From positions 1 through 48,955 of the forward strand of contig CAMELR010000021.1 of NCBI GenBank assembly GCA_945923775.1: 48,955 nt of DNA. The letters run 5' to 3'. The DNA is from an uncultured Clostridia bacterium. GTDB lineage: Bacteria > Bacillota > Clostridia > Oscillospirales > Ruminococcaceae. Both the position numbers and the translations under genes were made by a program. Of the stretch, positions 17,394 through 26,605 are shown one piece after another (position 1 is the stretch's first letter; each line of letters opens with the position of its first letter). Under the pieces are notes generated by a model that saw nothing but the letters and a program-made list of their open reading frames with translations, had not been told where the DNA came from and searched no databases.

Positions 17394-20078
17394 ATGACAA
17401 AAGATTTCTTTTCAGACGGAGTGCTGGTCTACGACAGGTACTACTGCTCAAAACCCGTGACTCCGCTGCTGGTTATAAAAAGGATACTGCTCGCGGCAGT
17501 GTTCTGCGGGTGTTCCTTCGCATTCATTGTAACCGAGCTGAATTTTCCGGTCAGCGCACCTCTTGTGGCTGGTATTGCCGCGGCGCTGTGCTGTGCGTTC
17601 TCAGCTTTGTTCACGTTTGTGAAGAAACGGATCTCTATTCCGGTTATCATTGCCGCCGGCGGTGTTATCGCCTGGTTTCAATGGAACGAAATATCGGGTA
17701 AGCTAACTTATTTTGCAGACGCATGCATGCTGTCTGTCGAGGGAAGATTCCTTTACCCGAGACGGTTTCTGTTTCACCGCGGCGAAATACTGGACGGCAT
17801 GAACTCCGCTTATGTCGAAGGAGTTTTCCTGGGAGTTCTGCTGCTTTGCGCAGTGTACGCGCTTATAATTTCAGCCTGCTTTTCCGGCAGGCTTGTTCCT
17901 GTTCCGGCGGTTCTGTGCTTTATAGCGCTGTGTGTTCCGGCTCTGCTGTCGGAGCGGCTGGAATTTTCCCTGTGGCTGCTGCCGGCTCTGGCTGCCCTTG
18001 CCGGAATAGCCGCTATTCGCAGGAACTATTCCGGCGGTCTTGCGGTGAAGCACAGCAGTACTTCCGACTACCGCCGCCGGATAAGGCACGAGGAACGAAC
18101 ATTCATGCACCGGATACGCTCAGCGCCGTATCTCAAGCGTATCGAAATGAAGTCAAACTTCTATTCAAAGTATTTCAGCGTTGGAATGTACTGCGCAGCG
18201 CTGACAGCGGCATGCCTGCTTATCGGAGCTGCCATAATCCCGGCAGGCGGAAGCATCGACTATACCAAGGCATACGAGATGATAACGAGCATTGCTTCAG
18301 AGGGGAGCATTTCGCAGTCGCCGTTTGAGCAGGGCGCCGCGTCTGAGTATTTCACTCACAGCGGCGACAAGAACTCCAAGCATGACATGCTCAACATCAT
18401 AACCCCGGGCAGGGGAGAGCGCGAGATAATCCGCGTGGACTACACCGGGGACAGACCGTTCTATCTGCGCGGCGATATCGGCATTGATTTTAACGGAACT
18501 TCCTGGACGACCGCCGTAAGCAGCGAACCGGAAATGTGGCGCAGCTCCGGTTTGAAGGAGACTTACCGTCCCTGTGAGAACCGCGTAATTGCCGCGCTGC
18601 TCTCCGCAACAGGTAACGAAACCGCGAATTCCGACGGAGAATACGTTCAGATAATCACTACATCTGACGTCACGATTGACTATCTGTGCGACACCAGCGT
18701 TGTTTTCCTGCCGCCATATACAGCGGAGTTCTCCTTTTATAATAATGACAGCTTCGACGTGTTTGCTGATTACGCCGTCAGAGTATCCGACAGCGCCGGA
18801 GGGCATGTGAACAGCGTTCGCTGCACTGCGCTGATTCCGGCTTATACCTCAAATGAGACAAGCATGGAGGGCTGCTTCTACGTTTCTGAGCTGATGGAGG
18901 CATTTTCTGACGCGGGCTGTACCGTCAACGACATCTATTCCTCCGTTGTCCCAGAAATGACTGAGCCGGGCGTGATCTCGGCGTATGAAGATTATGTCAA
19001 CAGTACCTACCTCGGGATACCGCCAGAATACAGCGAAGATATCCGCGATTATATCGAACGCAATCTACCTGACCTTGTTGGAATCTACGGCGAAAACGAT
19101 AACCTCCTGCCGGACAGCCGCTACCTGGTGGCAAATCAGGTAAGCAACTATCTGCGCGAGAACTACACGTACTCCCTTGACGGAAGCAACAACAGCCGAA
19201 ACCCCGTTATGCAGTTCCTCGACGACACGAAGCGCGGCCACTGCTCGCTCTACGCCAGCGCAATGACGCTCATACTCCGGGAGCTTGGCATTCCGGCGCG
19301 TTATTGCACCGGGTTCTATGTCGAGGGCGAAAATGGAAGCGGGTCGGTTCTTCTCCGTGAAAAGAACCTGCACGCATGGGTCGAGGTATACCTCGGAGAG
19401 TACGGCTGGGTGACATTCGACCCCACAAGCTCCTCCGCATACCCCGGAAGAACTGAATCGGCTTCAACAACCGAGCCAGACAGACCCGGAAGCCAACTCA
19501 GCCAGACCCAGGAATCCCGCCCAGAACCCGTAAAACCGGAAGAAAAACCGTCCAGACCCGTTGAGACGTCCGCAGCTTCGCAGGACGCTGTGCCAGCGCC
19601 TGAATCATCTGAGGAATCGGCTGAACCTGGAACAATTCAAGAGCTGCTTCCGTTTGCACCCGTATTTGTTGGAGCCGCGCTTGTCATTGTGGCGATAATA
19701 GTGATTCTCAGCAGAAAACGAGCACTCAGGAAGCGCGCGTTAAATGTACTGGAGAATCTGAAATCCGGTGAGCCTACGCTCAGTTCAGGTCAGATATTTA
19801 AATTGATCCTGGCGCTGATTGAAGAAAAGGGGTGCACTCCTGGAACAGGAGAACTTCCGCTGGATTTCTTCCGACGCGTTGATGAAACGTTTGGAACCAG
19901 TCTCGAAAGCTGCACCGAACTGGTTGAAAAAATGGAGTTCGGCAGCCATGATATTTCCGACGGAGAGCGTGACCAGCTTTTCACTGAACTGGATAAAATA
20001 ATCAGAACATTGAAACCATTCAGCACGCTTGGTAATTCTAAGATACTTCACATCATTTGCAATTGCACAAAAAAATGA
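17394..20078 (+). CDS. Membrane-bound transglutaminase-like protein (TgpA-type)
   Basis: This 894-residue protein has a multi-helix N-terminal membrane region (several hydrophobic segments within the first ~215 residues and another near 262-285), then a large extracellular part with a transglutaminase-like cysteine-protease fold. The triad is visible: Cys near 617 in RGHCSLYASAM, His near 660 in NLHAWVEVY and Asp near 675 in VTFDPT. A Pro/Glu/Ser-rich linker follows (EPVKPEEKPSRP), then one more transmembrane helix (APVFVGAALVIVAIIVIL) and a cytosolic helical end resembling DUF4129. The family acts on extracytoplasmic proteins or peptides; its substrate here is unknown. It is the last gene of the operon. 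The usual MoxR/DUF58 partners of TgpA proteins are absent, and a tubulin-like gene stands in their place. Confidence 0.88.
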   Translation: MTKDFFSDGVLVYDRYYCSKPVTPLLVIKRILLAAVFCGCSFAFIVTELNFPVSAPLVAGIAAALCCAFSALFTFVKKRISIPVIIAAGGVIAWFQWNEISGKLTYFADACMLSVEGRFLYPRRFLFHRGEILDGMNSAYVEGVFLGVLLLCAVYALIISACFSGRLVPVPAVLCFIALCVPALLSERLEFSLWLLPALAALAGIAAIRRNYSGGLAVKHSSTSDYRRRIRHEERTFMHRIRSAPYLKRIEMKSNFYSKYFSVGMYCAALTAACLLIGAAIIPAGGSIDYTKAYEMITSIASEGSISQSPFEQGAASEYFTHSGDKNSKHDMLNIITPGRGEREIIRVDYTGDRPFYLRGDIGIDFNGTSWTTAVSSEPEMWRSSGLKETYRPCENRVIAALLSATGNETANSDGEYVQIITTSDVTIDYLCDTSVVFLPPYTAEFSFYNNDSFDVFADYAVRVSDSAGGHVNSVRCTALIPAYTSNETSMEGCFYVSELMEAFSDAGCTVNDIYSSVVPEMTEPGVISAYEDYVNSTYLGIPPEYSEDIRDYIERNLPDLVGIYGENDNLLPDSRYLVANQVSNYLRENYTYSLDGSNNSRNPVMQFLDDTKRGHCSLYASAMTLILRELGIPARYCTGFYVEGENGSGSVLLREKNLHAWVEVYLGEYGWVTFDPTSSSAYPGRTESASTTEPDRPGSQLSQTQESRPEPVKPEEKPSRPVETSAASQDAVPAPESSEESAEPGTIQELLPFAPVFVGAALVIVAIIVILSRKRALRKRALNVLENLKSGEPTLSSGQIFKLILALIEEKGCTPGTGELPLDFFRRVDETFGTSLESCTELVEKMEFGSHDISDGERDQLFTELDKIIRTLKPFSTLGNSKILHIICNCTKK

Positions 20079-20099
20079 TGAAAAAAGTGAAAATCCCTG

Positions 20100-20128
20100 T
20101 TGATTTTTGACGGATTATTTGGTATAAT
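20100..20128 (+). promoter_or_regulatory. SigA promoter of the DHH gene
   Basis: -35 TTGATT (20100-20105), 17-bp spacer, -10 TATAAT (20123-20128), about 77 bp upstream of the ATG. The leader contains the short repeat AGGCAT...ATGCCT, which could form a weak hairpin. Confidence 0.82.
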
Positions 20129-20205
20129 GGTTACAGGCATAAAAATGCTGAATGCCTGCCAAACTTTTACAGGTTATAATTATTTAAGCATAGAGAGGTA
20201 ACATC

Positions 20206-21147
20206 ATGAGACTAATCACACGTTCGGATTTTGATGGACTTGCCTGCGGAGCGCTTCTGCTCTGTGCCGGCGTTGTCGAGCCGGATTCCTGGACATTCGC
20301 CCACCCGAAGGATCTCCAGGACGGTCTTATCCCCGTGACCGAGAACGATGTTCTGGCAAATGTTCCGTTCGTCGAGGGCTGTGGCCTGTGGTTCGACCAT
20401 CATTCCAGCGAGGAAGAGCGCAGAAAATACAAGGGTAAGTACAAGGGCGAGAGCCGTATCACCCCGAGCTGCGCACGTATAATCTACGAGTACTACGGCG
20501 GCAAGGAGCGCTTCCCGAATTTCGACGACCTCATGGAGGCTGTTGATAAGGTAGACAGCGGCAACCTTACCCGTGATGAGATACTGAATCCGCAGGGCTG
20601 GATCCTCATCGGCTTCCTTATGGATCCAAGAACCGGTCTCGGAAGATTCAGAAACTTCACCATCAGTAACTATCAGCTCATGGAGAAGCTGCTCAAGTGC
20701 TGCGCATACATGAGCACCGATGAAATACTTGCAATGCCAGACATTCAGGAGCGTATCAAACTCTATAATGAACAGACTGAGAAGTTCAAGGAAATGGTGC
20801 GCAAGTACACCCGTGTTGAGGGCGATGTGATAATTACTGACCTCCGCGGCGTATCCCCGATCTACACCGGAAACCGCTTCTTGATTTACAGCCTGTATCC
20901 CGAGCAGAATATCTCCTGCTGGATCGTTGACGGAAAGGGCGGTAAGGGCTGCTCCTGCGCCGTTGGTTACTCTATTCTCAACCGAACCAGCCATGTTAAC
21001 GTTGGCTCGCTCATGCTGAAATACGGCGGAGGCGGTCACATGGCGGTAGGAACCTGCCAGTTCCCGGACGATCAGATGGAGGAAAAGGTTCCGCAGCTTC
21101 TTAACGAGCTGGTCAATTACGACAAGCTATATAACCCTGTAAAGTAA
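20206..21147 (+). CDS. DHH-family phosphoesterase
   Basis: 313 residues. The DHH metal sites are visible: Asp8 and Asp10 in RSDFDG, and the signature FDHH (near residue 67) in GLWFDHHSSEE. A C-terminal DHHA1-like motif is seen in YGGGGHMAVGTCQFP. This places it with exopolyphosphatase, nanoRNase and cyclic-dinucleotide phosphodiesterase relatives; which substrate it uses cannot be decided from sequence. It appears monocistronic, with its own promoter before it and a strong hairpin after it. Confidence 0.88.
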   Translation: MRLITRSDFDGLACGALLLCAGVVEPDSWTFAHPKDLQDGLIPVTENDVLANVPFVEGCGLWFDHHSSEEERRKYKGKYKGESRITPSCARIIYEYYGGKERFPNFDDLMEAVDKVDSGNLTRDEILNPQGWILIGFLMDPRTGLGRFRNFTISNYQLMEKLLKCCAYMSTDEILAMPDIQERIKLYNEQTEKFKEMVRKYTRVEGDVIITDLRGVSPIYTGNRFLIYSLYPEQNISCWIVDGKGGKGCSCAVGYSILNRTSHVNVGSLMLKYGGGGHMAVGTCQFPDDQMEEKVPQLLNELVNYDKLYNPVK

Positions 21148-21160
21148 TACATAGCTTACA

Positions 21161-21190
21161 AAGCGGACTGGTGATAGCCAGTCCGCTTTT
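21161..21190 (+). terminator. Terminator after the DHH gene
   Basis: An 11-bp perfect stem, AAGCGGACTGG / CCAGTCCGCTT, with a 6-nt loop, ending in TTTT, 14 nt past the stop codon. Confidence 0.85.
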
Positions 21191-21223
21191 ATGTCTGTTT
21201 GATACAAAATATACAAAAAAGCA

Positions 21224-21252
21224 TTGACTAAATAAACGAAATATGCTAAAAT
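21224..21252 (+). promoter_or_regulatory. SigA promoter of the tmk-led gene series
   Basis: -35 TTGACT (21224-21229), 17-bp spacer, -10 TAAAAT (21247-21252). Transcription would begin near 21259, downstream of an in-frame ATG at 21243, which settles the tmk start at 21288. Confidence 0.8.
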
Positions 21253-21287
21253 ATAATATGAATATTTATGAAACAGGATTGATAACA

Positions 21288-21947
21288 ATGAACAAAGGAA
21301 AGATAATAGTACTTGAGGGACTCGATGGCTGCGGTAAATCCACCCAGCTTAATATACTTTTCAATAGTTTGCAAAGCGTAGGTAAAACCCGCCTTATAAG
21401 CTTCCCGAATTACGAGAGCAGCACCGGACGGGTCGTATCTGATTATTTGCAGGGGGCAATTCCCTGCGAGGGCTCTGCCGGAGCCTACGCAGCATCTGGA
21501 TTTTACGCTTCCGACCGATACGCAAGCTACGTCACTGATTGGAAAAATGACTACGACAACGGCTTGATTATCGTGTCCGGACGTTATACGACATCAAATG
21601 CAATATACCAGATGACGAAGCTACCGCGCGATCAGTGGGACAGCTTTCTAGCTTGGCTGAAGGACTACGAGTATACGCGGCTTGGACTCCCTGAGCCGGA
21701 TCTTGTTTTGTTCCTGGATATGCCGATAGAGATATCGCAGAAGCTGCTTTCCGCGCGCTACCACGGCGACGAAAGCAAAAAGGATATCCACGAGAGCAGC
21801 GTAGCATTTCTCAGGAGCTGCCACGAGAGCGCTCTTTACACGGCAAAGCGCTGGGGCTGGAGGATCATTCCGTGTTCTGACGGAACTGCTCCGCTTCCTA
21901 TCGAGGATATCGCCCTCAGAATAAAGAAAGAAACAGAGGAAATCTGA
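21288..21947 (+). CDS. tmk: Thymidylate kinase-like dNMP kinase
   Basis: This enzyme phosphorylates dTMP to dTDP in DNA precursor synthesis. It is 219 residues long from the ATG at 21288. The P-loop is VLEGLDGCGKST, with the DR-type motif in FYASDRYASY and IVSGRYTTSNAIYQ downstream. An upstream in-frame ATG (21243) is rejected because the promoter -10 overlaps that position and the P-loop is expected within the first ten to fifteen residues. Its stop overlaps the next start (TGATG), so it leads a coupled series of genes. Confidence 0.88.
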   Translation: MNKGKIIVLEGLDGCGKSTQLNILFNSLQSVGKTRLISFPNYESSTGRVVSDYLQGAIPCEGSAGAYAASGFYASDRYASYVTDWKNDYDNGLIIVSGRYTTSNAIYQMTKLPRDQWDSFLAWLKDYEYTRLGLPEPDLVLFLDMPIEISQKLLSARYHGDESKKDIHESSVAFLRSCHESALYTAKRWGWRIIPCSDGTAPLPIEDIALRIKKETEEI

Positions 21948-22837
21948 TGGCTGAATTTGATTTCAGACCGCCTCAGCTATCCGACAGGGAATGGGCAGTA
22001 AAGCTTCTTGCCGAGTCGGATTTCCGCGGCTGTCTGTACACTTTTGGAAACAACTATGTCTGGCGGAATGCCTACAATGCGGAAATATGCAGGTTCGACG
22101 ATTTCTACCTGCTGAAAAACACCGACCACACCAGCGGTACGCCGCGTTTTCTTTACCCGGCGGGAAGCGGAGATATCCGCAAATTGATTCCCGCACTGAA
22201 AAGCTATTGCAGGGAGCTGACCATTCCACTGCTCATGACCGCAAACGCTGAATGCACAGCGGTTTTGAAGTCCCTGTACCCGGACGTGAGCGCTGTTGCC
22301 GACCGCGACGGATTCGACTATGTATACAATTCTGCTGATCTTGCTGAGCTGAAAGGGAAGCGCTATCACTCGAAACGGAATCACCTGAACCGCTTTTACG
22401 AGAACGCCTGGTCGTTTGAACCTATAACCGCTCACAATATCCCTGAGTGCCGTGAGGTACTCTCAAAATGGCTGGAATCAGGTGAGCCTGACGATGAAAA
22501 AACCGTGGAAGCAGGTGTGGTAAGCGAAAGCCTCGATTACTTCGCGGACTTGAACTATACAGGCGGACTTCTCCGCGTAAATGGCGAAGCGCAGGCGTTT
22601 ACATTCGGCGAACCTTCCGCTGCGGATACGTTCGTTGTTCACGCGGAAAAAGCGCTGCTGAACTATCAGGGCGCATACACTGCGGTGAACTGCGAGTTTG
22701 CTAAGACGCTCGCCGACCGATTCACCTATATAAACCGCGAGGAGGACACGGGCTCAGAAGGGCTTCGTAAAGCCAAGCTGTCCTATCACCCCGCTTTCCT
22801 TGAAGAAAAATATCTGATAACATTTTCGGAGGTATAA
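21947..22837 (+). CDS. DUF2156 (GNAT-fold, phosphatidylglycerol lysyltransferase-like) protein
   Basis: 296 residues matching the DUF2156 pattern: LSDREWAVKLLAESDFRGC, then YTFGNNYVWRNAYNAEIC and the central KGKRYHSKRNHLNRFYENA. These proteins have a double GNAT fold like the soluble domain of MprF but without membrane helices, so lipid aminoacylation is unlikely for this protein alone. An aminoacyl-tRNA-dependent transfer is possible but unproven. It is translationally coupled to tmk (1-nt overlap), and the DJ-1 gene starts 2 nt after its stop. Confidence 0.82.
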   Translation: MAEFDFRPPQLSDREWAVKLLAESDFRGCLYTFGNNYVWRNAYNAEICRFDDFYLLKNTDHTSGTPRFLYPAGSGDIRKLIPALKSYCRELTIPLLMTANAECTAVLKSLYPDVSAVADRDGFDYVYNSADLAELKGKRYHSKRNHLNRFYENAWSFEPITAHNIPECREVLSKWLESGEPDDEKTVEAGVVSESLDYFADLNYTGGLLRVNGEAQAFTFGEPSAADTFVVHAEKALLNYQGAYTAVNCEFAKTLADRFTYINREEDTGSEGLRKAKLSYHPAFLEEKYLITFSEV

Positions 22838-22839
22838 TT

Positions 22840-23385
22840 ATGATATACGTATTTTTAGCTGACGGATTCGAAGAAACAGAGGCTATAGCGCCTATTGATA
22901 TGCTGCGCCGTGCAAAGCTCGACGTAAAGCTTGTCGGAGTTGGTACGTCCACGCCCACAAGCTCCCACGGTATCAGAGTCACTGCCGACCTTACAGAAGC
23001 GGAAGTAAAGCTGGACAGCTCTGCACAGCTCATCGTGCTCCCCGGCGGAATGCCCGGAACCCTCAATCTTGAGAAATCTCCGGTTGTTCAGTCGGCAATA
23101 AAGTACTGCGTTGAAAACAAAATTCCGGTCGGTGCGATATGCGCCGCGCCTTCAATTCTGGGCAAGCTCGGACTGCTGAACGGCAGAAAAGCGGTATGCT
23201 TCCCGGGCTTTGAGCAGTACCTTACAGGCGCTGAAGTCCTGAACAAGCTGTGCGTTACCGACGGCCAGTTCACGACCGCATGCGGCGCTGGCGCGGCAAT
23301 CGAGTTCGGTCTGGAACTCGTCAAGGTTCTCTGCGGCGAAAAGAGATCAACAGAGCTTCGCTCTGCTATAGTAGCCGACAGATGA
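22840..23385 (+). CDS. DJ-1/PfpI family protein
   Basis: 181 residues of the DJ-1/ThiJ fold. The conserved Glu is in FLADGFEETEAIAP and the reactive Cys in GAICAAPSILG (nucleophile elbow). The family includes YajL-type chaperones and proposed deglycases/glyoxalases; the exact activity is debated. It overlaps the cyclo-ligase gene by 4 nt (ATGA), so the two are translated together. Confidence 0.9.
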   Translation: MIYVFLADGFEETEAIAPIDMLRRAKLDVKLVGVGTSTPTSSHGIRVTADLTEAEVKLDSSAQLIVLPGGMPGTLNLEKSPVVQSAIKYCVENKIPVGAICAAPSILGKLGLLNGRKAVCFPGFEQYLTGAEVLNKLCVTDGQFTTACGAGAAIEFGLELVKVLCGEKRSTELRSAIVADR

Positions 23386-23918
23386 GCATTACGGACGAAA
23401 AGAAGGCGCTCCGTAGAGAACTTATCCAGCGCCGCAGAAACCTGCCTGACGATGTAAAGTCCGCTGCGGACGCACGGATATTTGAACGGCTGATTCCGCT
23501 TCTTGAAAAGTGCAGCTCCGTATTCACTTATGTATCGACTGAGATAGAAGTCGATACCCGGCAGCTTATGAAATGGTGTTTTGAGCATGGAAAAACCGTT
23601 GCTGTGCCAGTTTCCGGAGATTCGGAACTCACATTTTACCCTATCCGTTCATTTGACGAGCTTTCCGTTGGCAGGTTCAATATTATGGAGCCTGTTGACA
23701 GAAGCGTCCCGGCAGAGCCAGACAGCGATTCGCTGTGCATTGTTCCGGCGCTTTGCTGCGACCGCAGCGGGCTCCGGCTTGGCTACGGCAGAGGATACTA
23801 TGACAGATTCCTTGCGGGATTTCCCGGGAAGTCAGTCGTGATATGCTATTCGGATTTTGTGATGAAAGTACCCGCCGAGCCTCACGACAGGAGAGCGGAC
23901 GAGATCATCACAGACTAA
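23382..23918 (+). CDS. 5-formyltetrahydrofolate cyclo-ligase
   Basis: Converts 5-formyl-THF to 5,10-methenyl-THF with ATP, recycling a dead-end folate. It has 178 residues from the ATG at 23382, which overlaps the DJ-1 stop; an upstream in-frame reading at 23250 is rejected because it lies inside DJ-1. The N-terminal KKALRRELIQRRRNLP is the typical basic helix, and the C-terminal signature RLGYGRGYYDRFL carries the ATP/Mg-binding loop. Length is normal. Confidence 0.93.
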   Translation: MSITDEKKALRRELIQRRRNLPDDVKSAADARIFERLIPLLEKCSSVFTYVSTEIEVDTRQLMKWCFEHGKTVAVPVSGDSELTFYPIRSFDELSVGRFNIMEPVDRSVPAEPDSDSLCIVPALCCDRSGLRLGYGRGYYDRFLAGFPGKSVVICYSDFVMKVPAEPHDRRADEIITD

Positions 23919-23940
23919 AGCAAATACATGAGGAAAATAT

Positions 23941-25335
23941 ATGGATAAGAACAACTTTGATCAGCTCGGGTTTCCGGTGAACGACAACTCCGATGATTTC
24001 GGAGCCACCCGGGAACTAAACAGCATACATGACGCAGATCCCGAGGATCCTTCCGGGATCGCGCCGCGTGACCGCTTCACCGAAATGAACAGCGCAGACG
24101 ATCCGGGCAGCACACGCATGATGGATTCACTGACCGCACCTGACGAACCCGAAGCAGCACCGTCAGCAAATCCTGTCAGGAAGCGCAAAAAGCGCCGCAA
24201 AAAGAAGAACTATACAAATCACACGCGCACGATGGGACATGTTTTCCTTGGCGTTGTGCTTTCGGTTGCCGCTATCTGCGTGGGAGTTTTCCTCGCCTGG
24301 AAGGTGATTGTAGGCCTTATGGACTACACCGGAATGGCGAAAAAGAGCCACGAAGCAGATATTGTGATCGACAGCACGATGAATGTCGACGATATTGCCG
24401 AAACTCTGCACGAAAATGGTATCATTGAAATGCCGTGGCTGTTCAAGACGTACATTAACATGAAGGACGAAGCCGAAGGCTTCCTCGACGGCGAGTACAC
24501 CGTTAATTCCACCATGTCCTACAGCAACATAATAACGCTGCTGAAAACCGTTCGTCAGTATACAAACACCGTTACTGTAATGATTCCCGAGGGTTATAAC
24601 GCACAGCAGATAGGTCAGCTTCTTGAGGAAAACCTTGTCTGCCGCGCCGATGATTTCGAGAAATACTACCGCTCCAAGCTGGAAAAGTACGACTTTGAGG
24701 AGCAGATCACTGTTACTGAAAACCGCTTCTACGCTCTGGAGGGCTACCTTTTCCCGGATACCTACGAGTTCTATGTTATCGACGACCTCCCGGATAAACC
24801 CAGCATGGACACAAGCCAGTACGCAAAGCAGGCGGCTGAAAAGATGTATTCCAACTTCCAGAATAAGATAACCAACAAGATGTATGCCCGGGCAAAGGAG
24901 CTCGGAATGACATTTGACGAGGTCGTGACCCTTGCTTCCATTATCCAGAAGGAGGGTACCAACGAGGAAAATATGGCGAACATCTCGTCTGTATTCCACA
25001 ACCGTCTGGAGAACATGTACGAATATCCGCACCTCCAGTCTGACACAACCGATAACTATATTGAAGATGTCATTCGTCCGAATATTCCGTCCAGCTCGCT
25101 GGCGCTCTACGAGAACGTTATAACGGCTTACGACACCTACACCTGCGAGGGACTTCCCGCAGGACCTATATGCAGTCCGGGTCTTGAGGCTATCAACGCC
25201 GCGCTTTATCCGGCTGAAACAGATTACTATTATTTCCTGAGCAGCAGCGATGGAGTATTCTACTACGCAAGCACGATCGAAAAGCACGAGCAGAATATTA
25301 TAGACGCAGCGCTCCGCGAGGAGGAACAGAACTAA
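23941..25335 (+). CDS. mltG: Endolytic murein transglycosylase MltG
   Basis: MltG cleaves nascent peptidoglycan strands at the membrane and so sets glycan length. In this 464-residue protein the first ~95 residues are an acidic cytosolic tail ending in a basic cluster (RKRKKRRKKKN), followed by one transmembrane helix (VFLGVVLSVAAICVGVFLAW) and the YceG/MltG domain. Conserved stretches are IPEGYNAQQI, LEGYLFPDTYEF, the catalytic-Glu segment LASIIQKEG, LQSDTTDNYI and GPICSPGLEAI. Its stop is immediately followed by the ATG of the U32 gene, with the RBS (GAGGAGGAAC) inside the mltG coding end. Confidence 0.95.
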   Translation: MDKNNFDQLGFPVNDNSDDFGATRELNSIHDADPEDPSGIAPRDRFTEMNSADDPGSTRMMDSLTAPDEPEAAPSANPVRKRKKRRKKKNYTNHTRTMGHVFLGVVLSVAAICVGVFLAWKVIVGLMDYTGMAKKSHEADIVIDSTMNVDDIAETLHENGIIEMPWLFKTYINMKDEAEGFLDGEYTVNSTMSYSNIITLLKTVRQYTNTVTVMIPEGYNAQQIGQLLEENLVCRADDFEKYYRSKLEKYDFEEQITVTENRFYALEGYLFPDTYEFYVIDDLPDKPSMDTSQYAKQAAEKMYSNFQNKITNKMYARAKELGMTFDEVVTLASIIQKEGTNEENMANISSVFHNRLENMYEYPHLQSDTTDNYIEDVIRPNIPSSSLALYENVITAYDTYTCEGLPAGPICSPGLEAINAALYPAETDYYYFLSSSDGVFYYASTIEKHEQNIIDAALREEEQN

Positions 25336-26583
25336 ATGAACCAGATAGAGCTTCTTGCTCCGGCAGGCGACGAGGAGTGCCTGCGTTCCGCGCTGGATTA
25401 CGGCTGCGACGCTGTGTACCTTGCCGGTAAAAGCTTCGGAATGCGCGCCGGTGCAAAAAACTTTGACATGGACGGGCTTGACCGCGCTGTACGTCTCGCG
25501 CACGAACGCGGCGTAAAGGTGCACCTGACCTGCAATACGATACCGCTCAACAGCGAGATCGAGCAGTTCCCGAAATATATAGCCGCCGCACAGGAGTGCG
25601 GAGTCGACGCGGCAATAGCGTGCGATCTCGGAGTGATCTCCATGATAAAGGAGTACGCGCCTAAAATGGAGCTTCACATCTCCACCCAGACTGGCGTTGT
25701 CAACTATCAGACCGCGATCGAGCTTTACAAAATGGGAGCTAAGCGTGTAGTCCTCGCCCGGGAGGTTGGGCTGGAGGACATCAAGGAAATACGCCGCAGG
25801 ATCCCGTCAGATATGGAAATAGAGACATTTGTCCACGGCGCAATGTGCGTCAGCTTTTCCGGAAGGTGCCTGATTTCCGAGTACCTCACCGGCCGCGGAG
25901 CAAACCGCGGCGAATGCGCGCAGCCATGCCGCTGGAGCTACTACCTCATGGAGGAAAAGCGCCCGAATCAGTTCTTTAAGGTATTTGAGGACGAACGCGG
26001 AAGCTACATTCTGAACTCCCGCGACATGTGCATGATAGACCACCTTGACGACCTTATCGACGCAGGCGTCACCAGCTTTAAAATTGAAGGCAGAGCCAAG
26101 TCGGCATACTATGTAGCCCTGACGGTCAACGCGTACCGTGCGGCTTTGGACAGCTACCTGAAGGGTGAAAAGCCCCCAAAATGGGTGCTTGACGAGGTAA
26201 ACAAGATAAGCCACAGACCTTACAGCACAGGTTTCTTCTACGGAAAGCCGACCGACGGCTCCGGAACGCAGGATCCTAATATTGTCACCAACGGCGGGCA
26301 GTATTTTGCCGACAGCGGGTACATGCGGGATTACGATTTCGTGGGGGTTGTCGATTACTGCGAGGACGGCGTGATGCACCTTACACAGCGCAATTACTTC
26401 ACGCTCAGCGATGAACTGGAGCTACTTCCGCCTCACGCGGAACCTATTATTTTCAAACCGGAAAGCATGTTCGGCGCTGATGGAACGCAGATAGACATTG
26501 CAAGGCGTGCTACAGAAAAACTGTCTATTCCGACGGCGATCGTCGTACCGCCTCACACGATACTTCGTAAGAAAATGAACTGA
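25336..26583 (+). CDS. Peptidase U32 family protein (TrhP-like, tRNA U34 hydroxylation)
   Basis: 415 residues with the U32 hallmarks: LLAPAGDEECLRSALDYGCD at the N-terminus, the signature ETFVHGAMCVSFSGRCLISE, and the Cys pair in RGECAQPCRW that, with other Cys, may hold an Fe-S centre. TrhP/YrrO relatives make 5-hydroxyuridine at tRNA position 34 from prephenate; older annotations call the family collagenase-like. The mltG-U32 order recalls the yrrL-yrrN/O neighbourhood of Bacillus, which supports the tRNA role. The ATG directly abuts the mltG stop. Confidence 0.88.
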   Translation: MNQIELLAPAGDEECLRSALDYGCDAVYLAGKSFGMRAGAKNFDMDGLDRAVRLAHERGVKVHLTCNTIPLNSEIEQFPKYIAAAQECGVDAAIACDLGVISMIKEYAPKMELHISTQTGVVNYQTAIELYKMGAKRVVLAREVGLEDIKEIRRRIPSDMEIETFVHGAMCVSFSGRCLISEYLTGRGANRGECAQPCRWSYYLMEEKRPNQFFKVFEDERGSYILNSRDMCMIDHLDDLIDAGVTSFKIEGRAKSAYYVALTVNAYRAALDSYLKGEKPPKWVLDEVNKISHRPYSTGFFYGKPTDGSGTQDPNIVTNGGQYFADSGYMRDYDFVGVVDYCEDGVMHLTQRNYFTLSDELELLPPHAEPIIFKPESMFGADGTQIDIARRATEKLSIPTAIVVPPHTILRKKMN

Positions 26584-26605
26584 TATTGCAGAAAGGACGG
26601 TAATT

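Noticed and set aside
24163..25677. A 504-codon open frame on the minus strand opposite mltG and the U32 gene
   Set aside because: It spans two well-identified genes and their junction, has no recognisable domain or RBS, and is explained by codon bias on the plus strand. Similar long antisense frames occur opposite the propeller gene (1083-2036), addB (7217-8071), the tubulin-like gene (15327-16034) and deoB (31946-32803).
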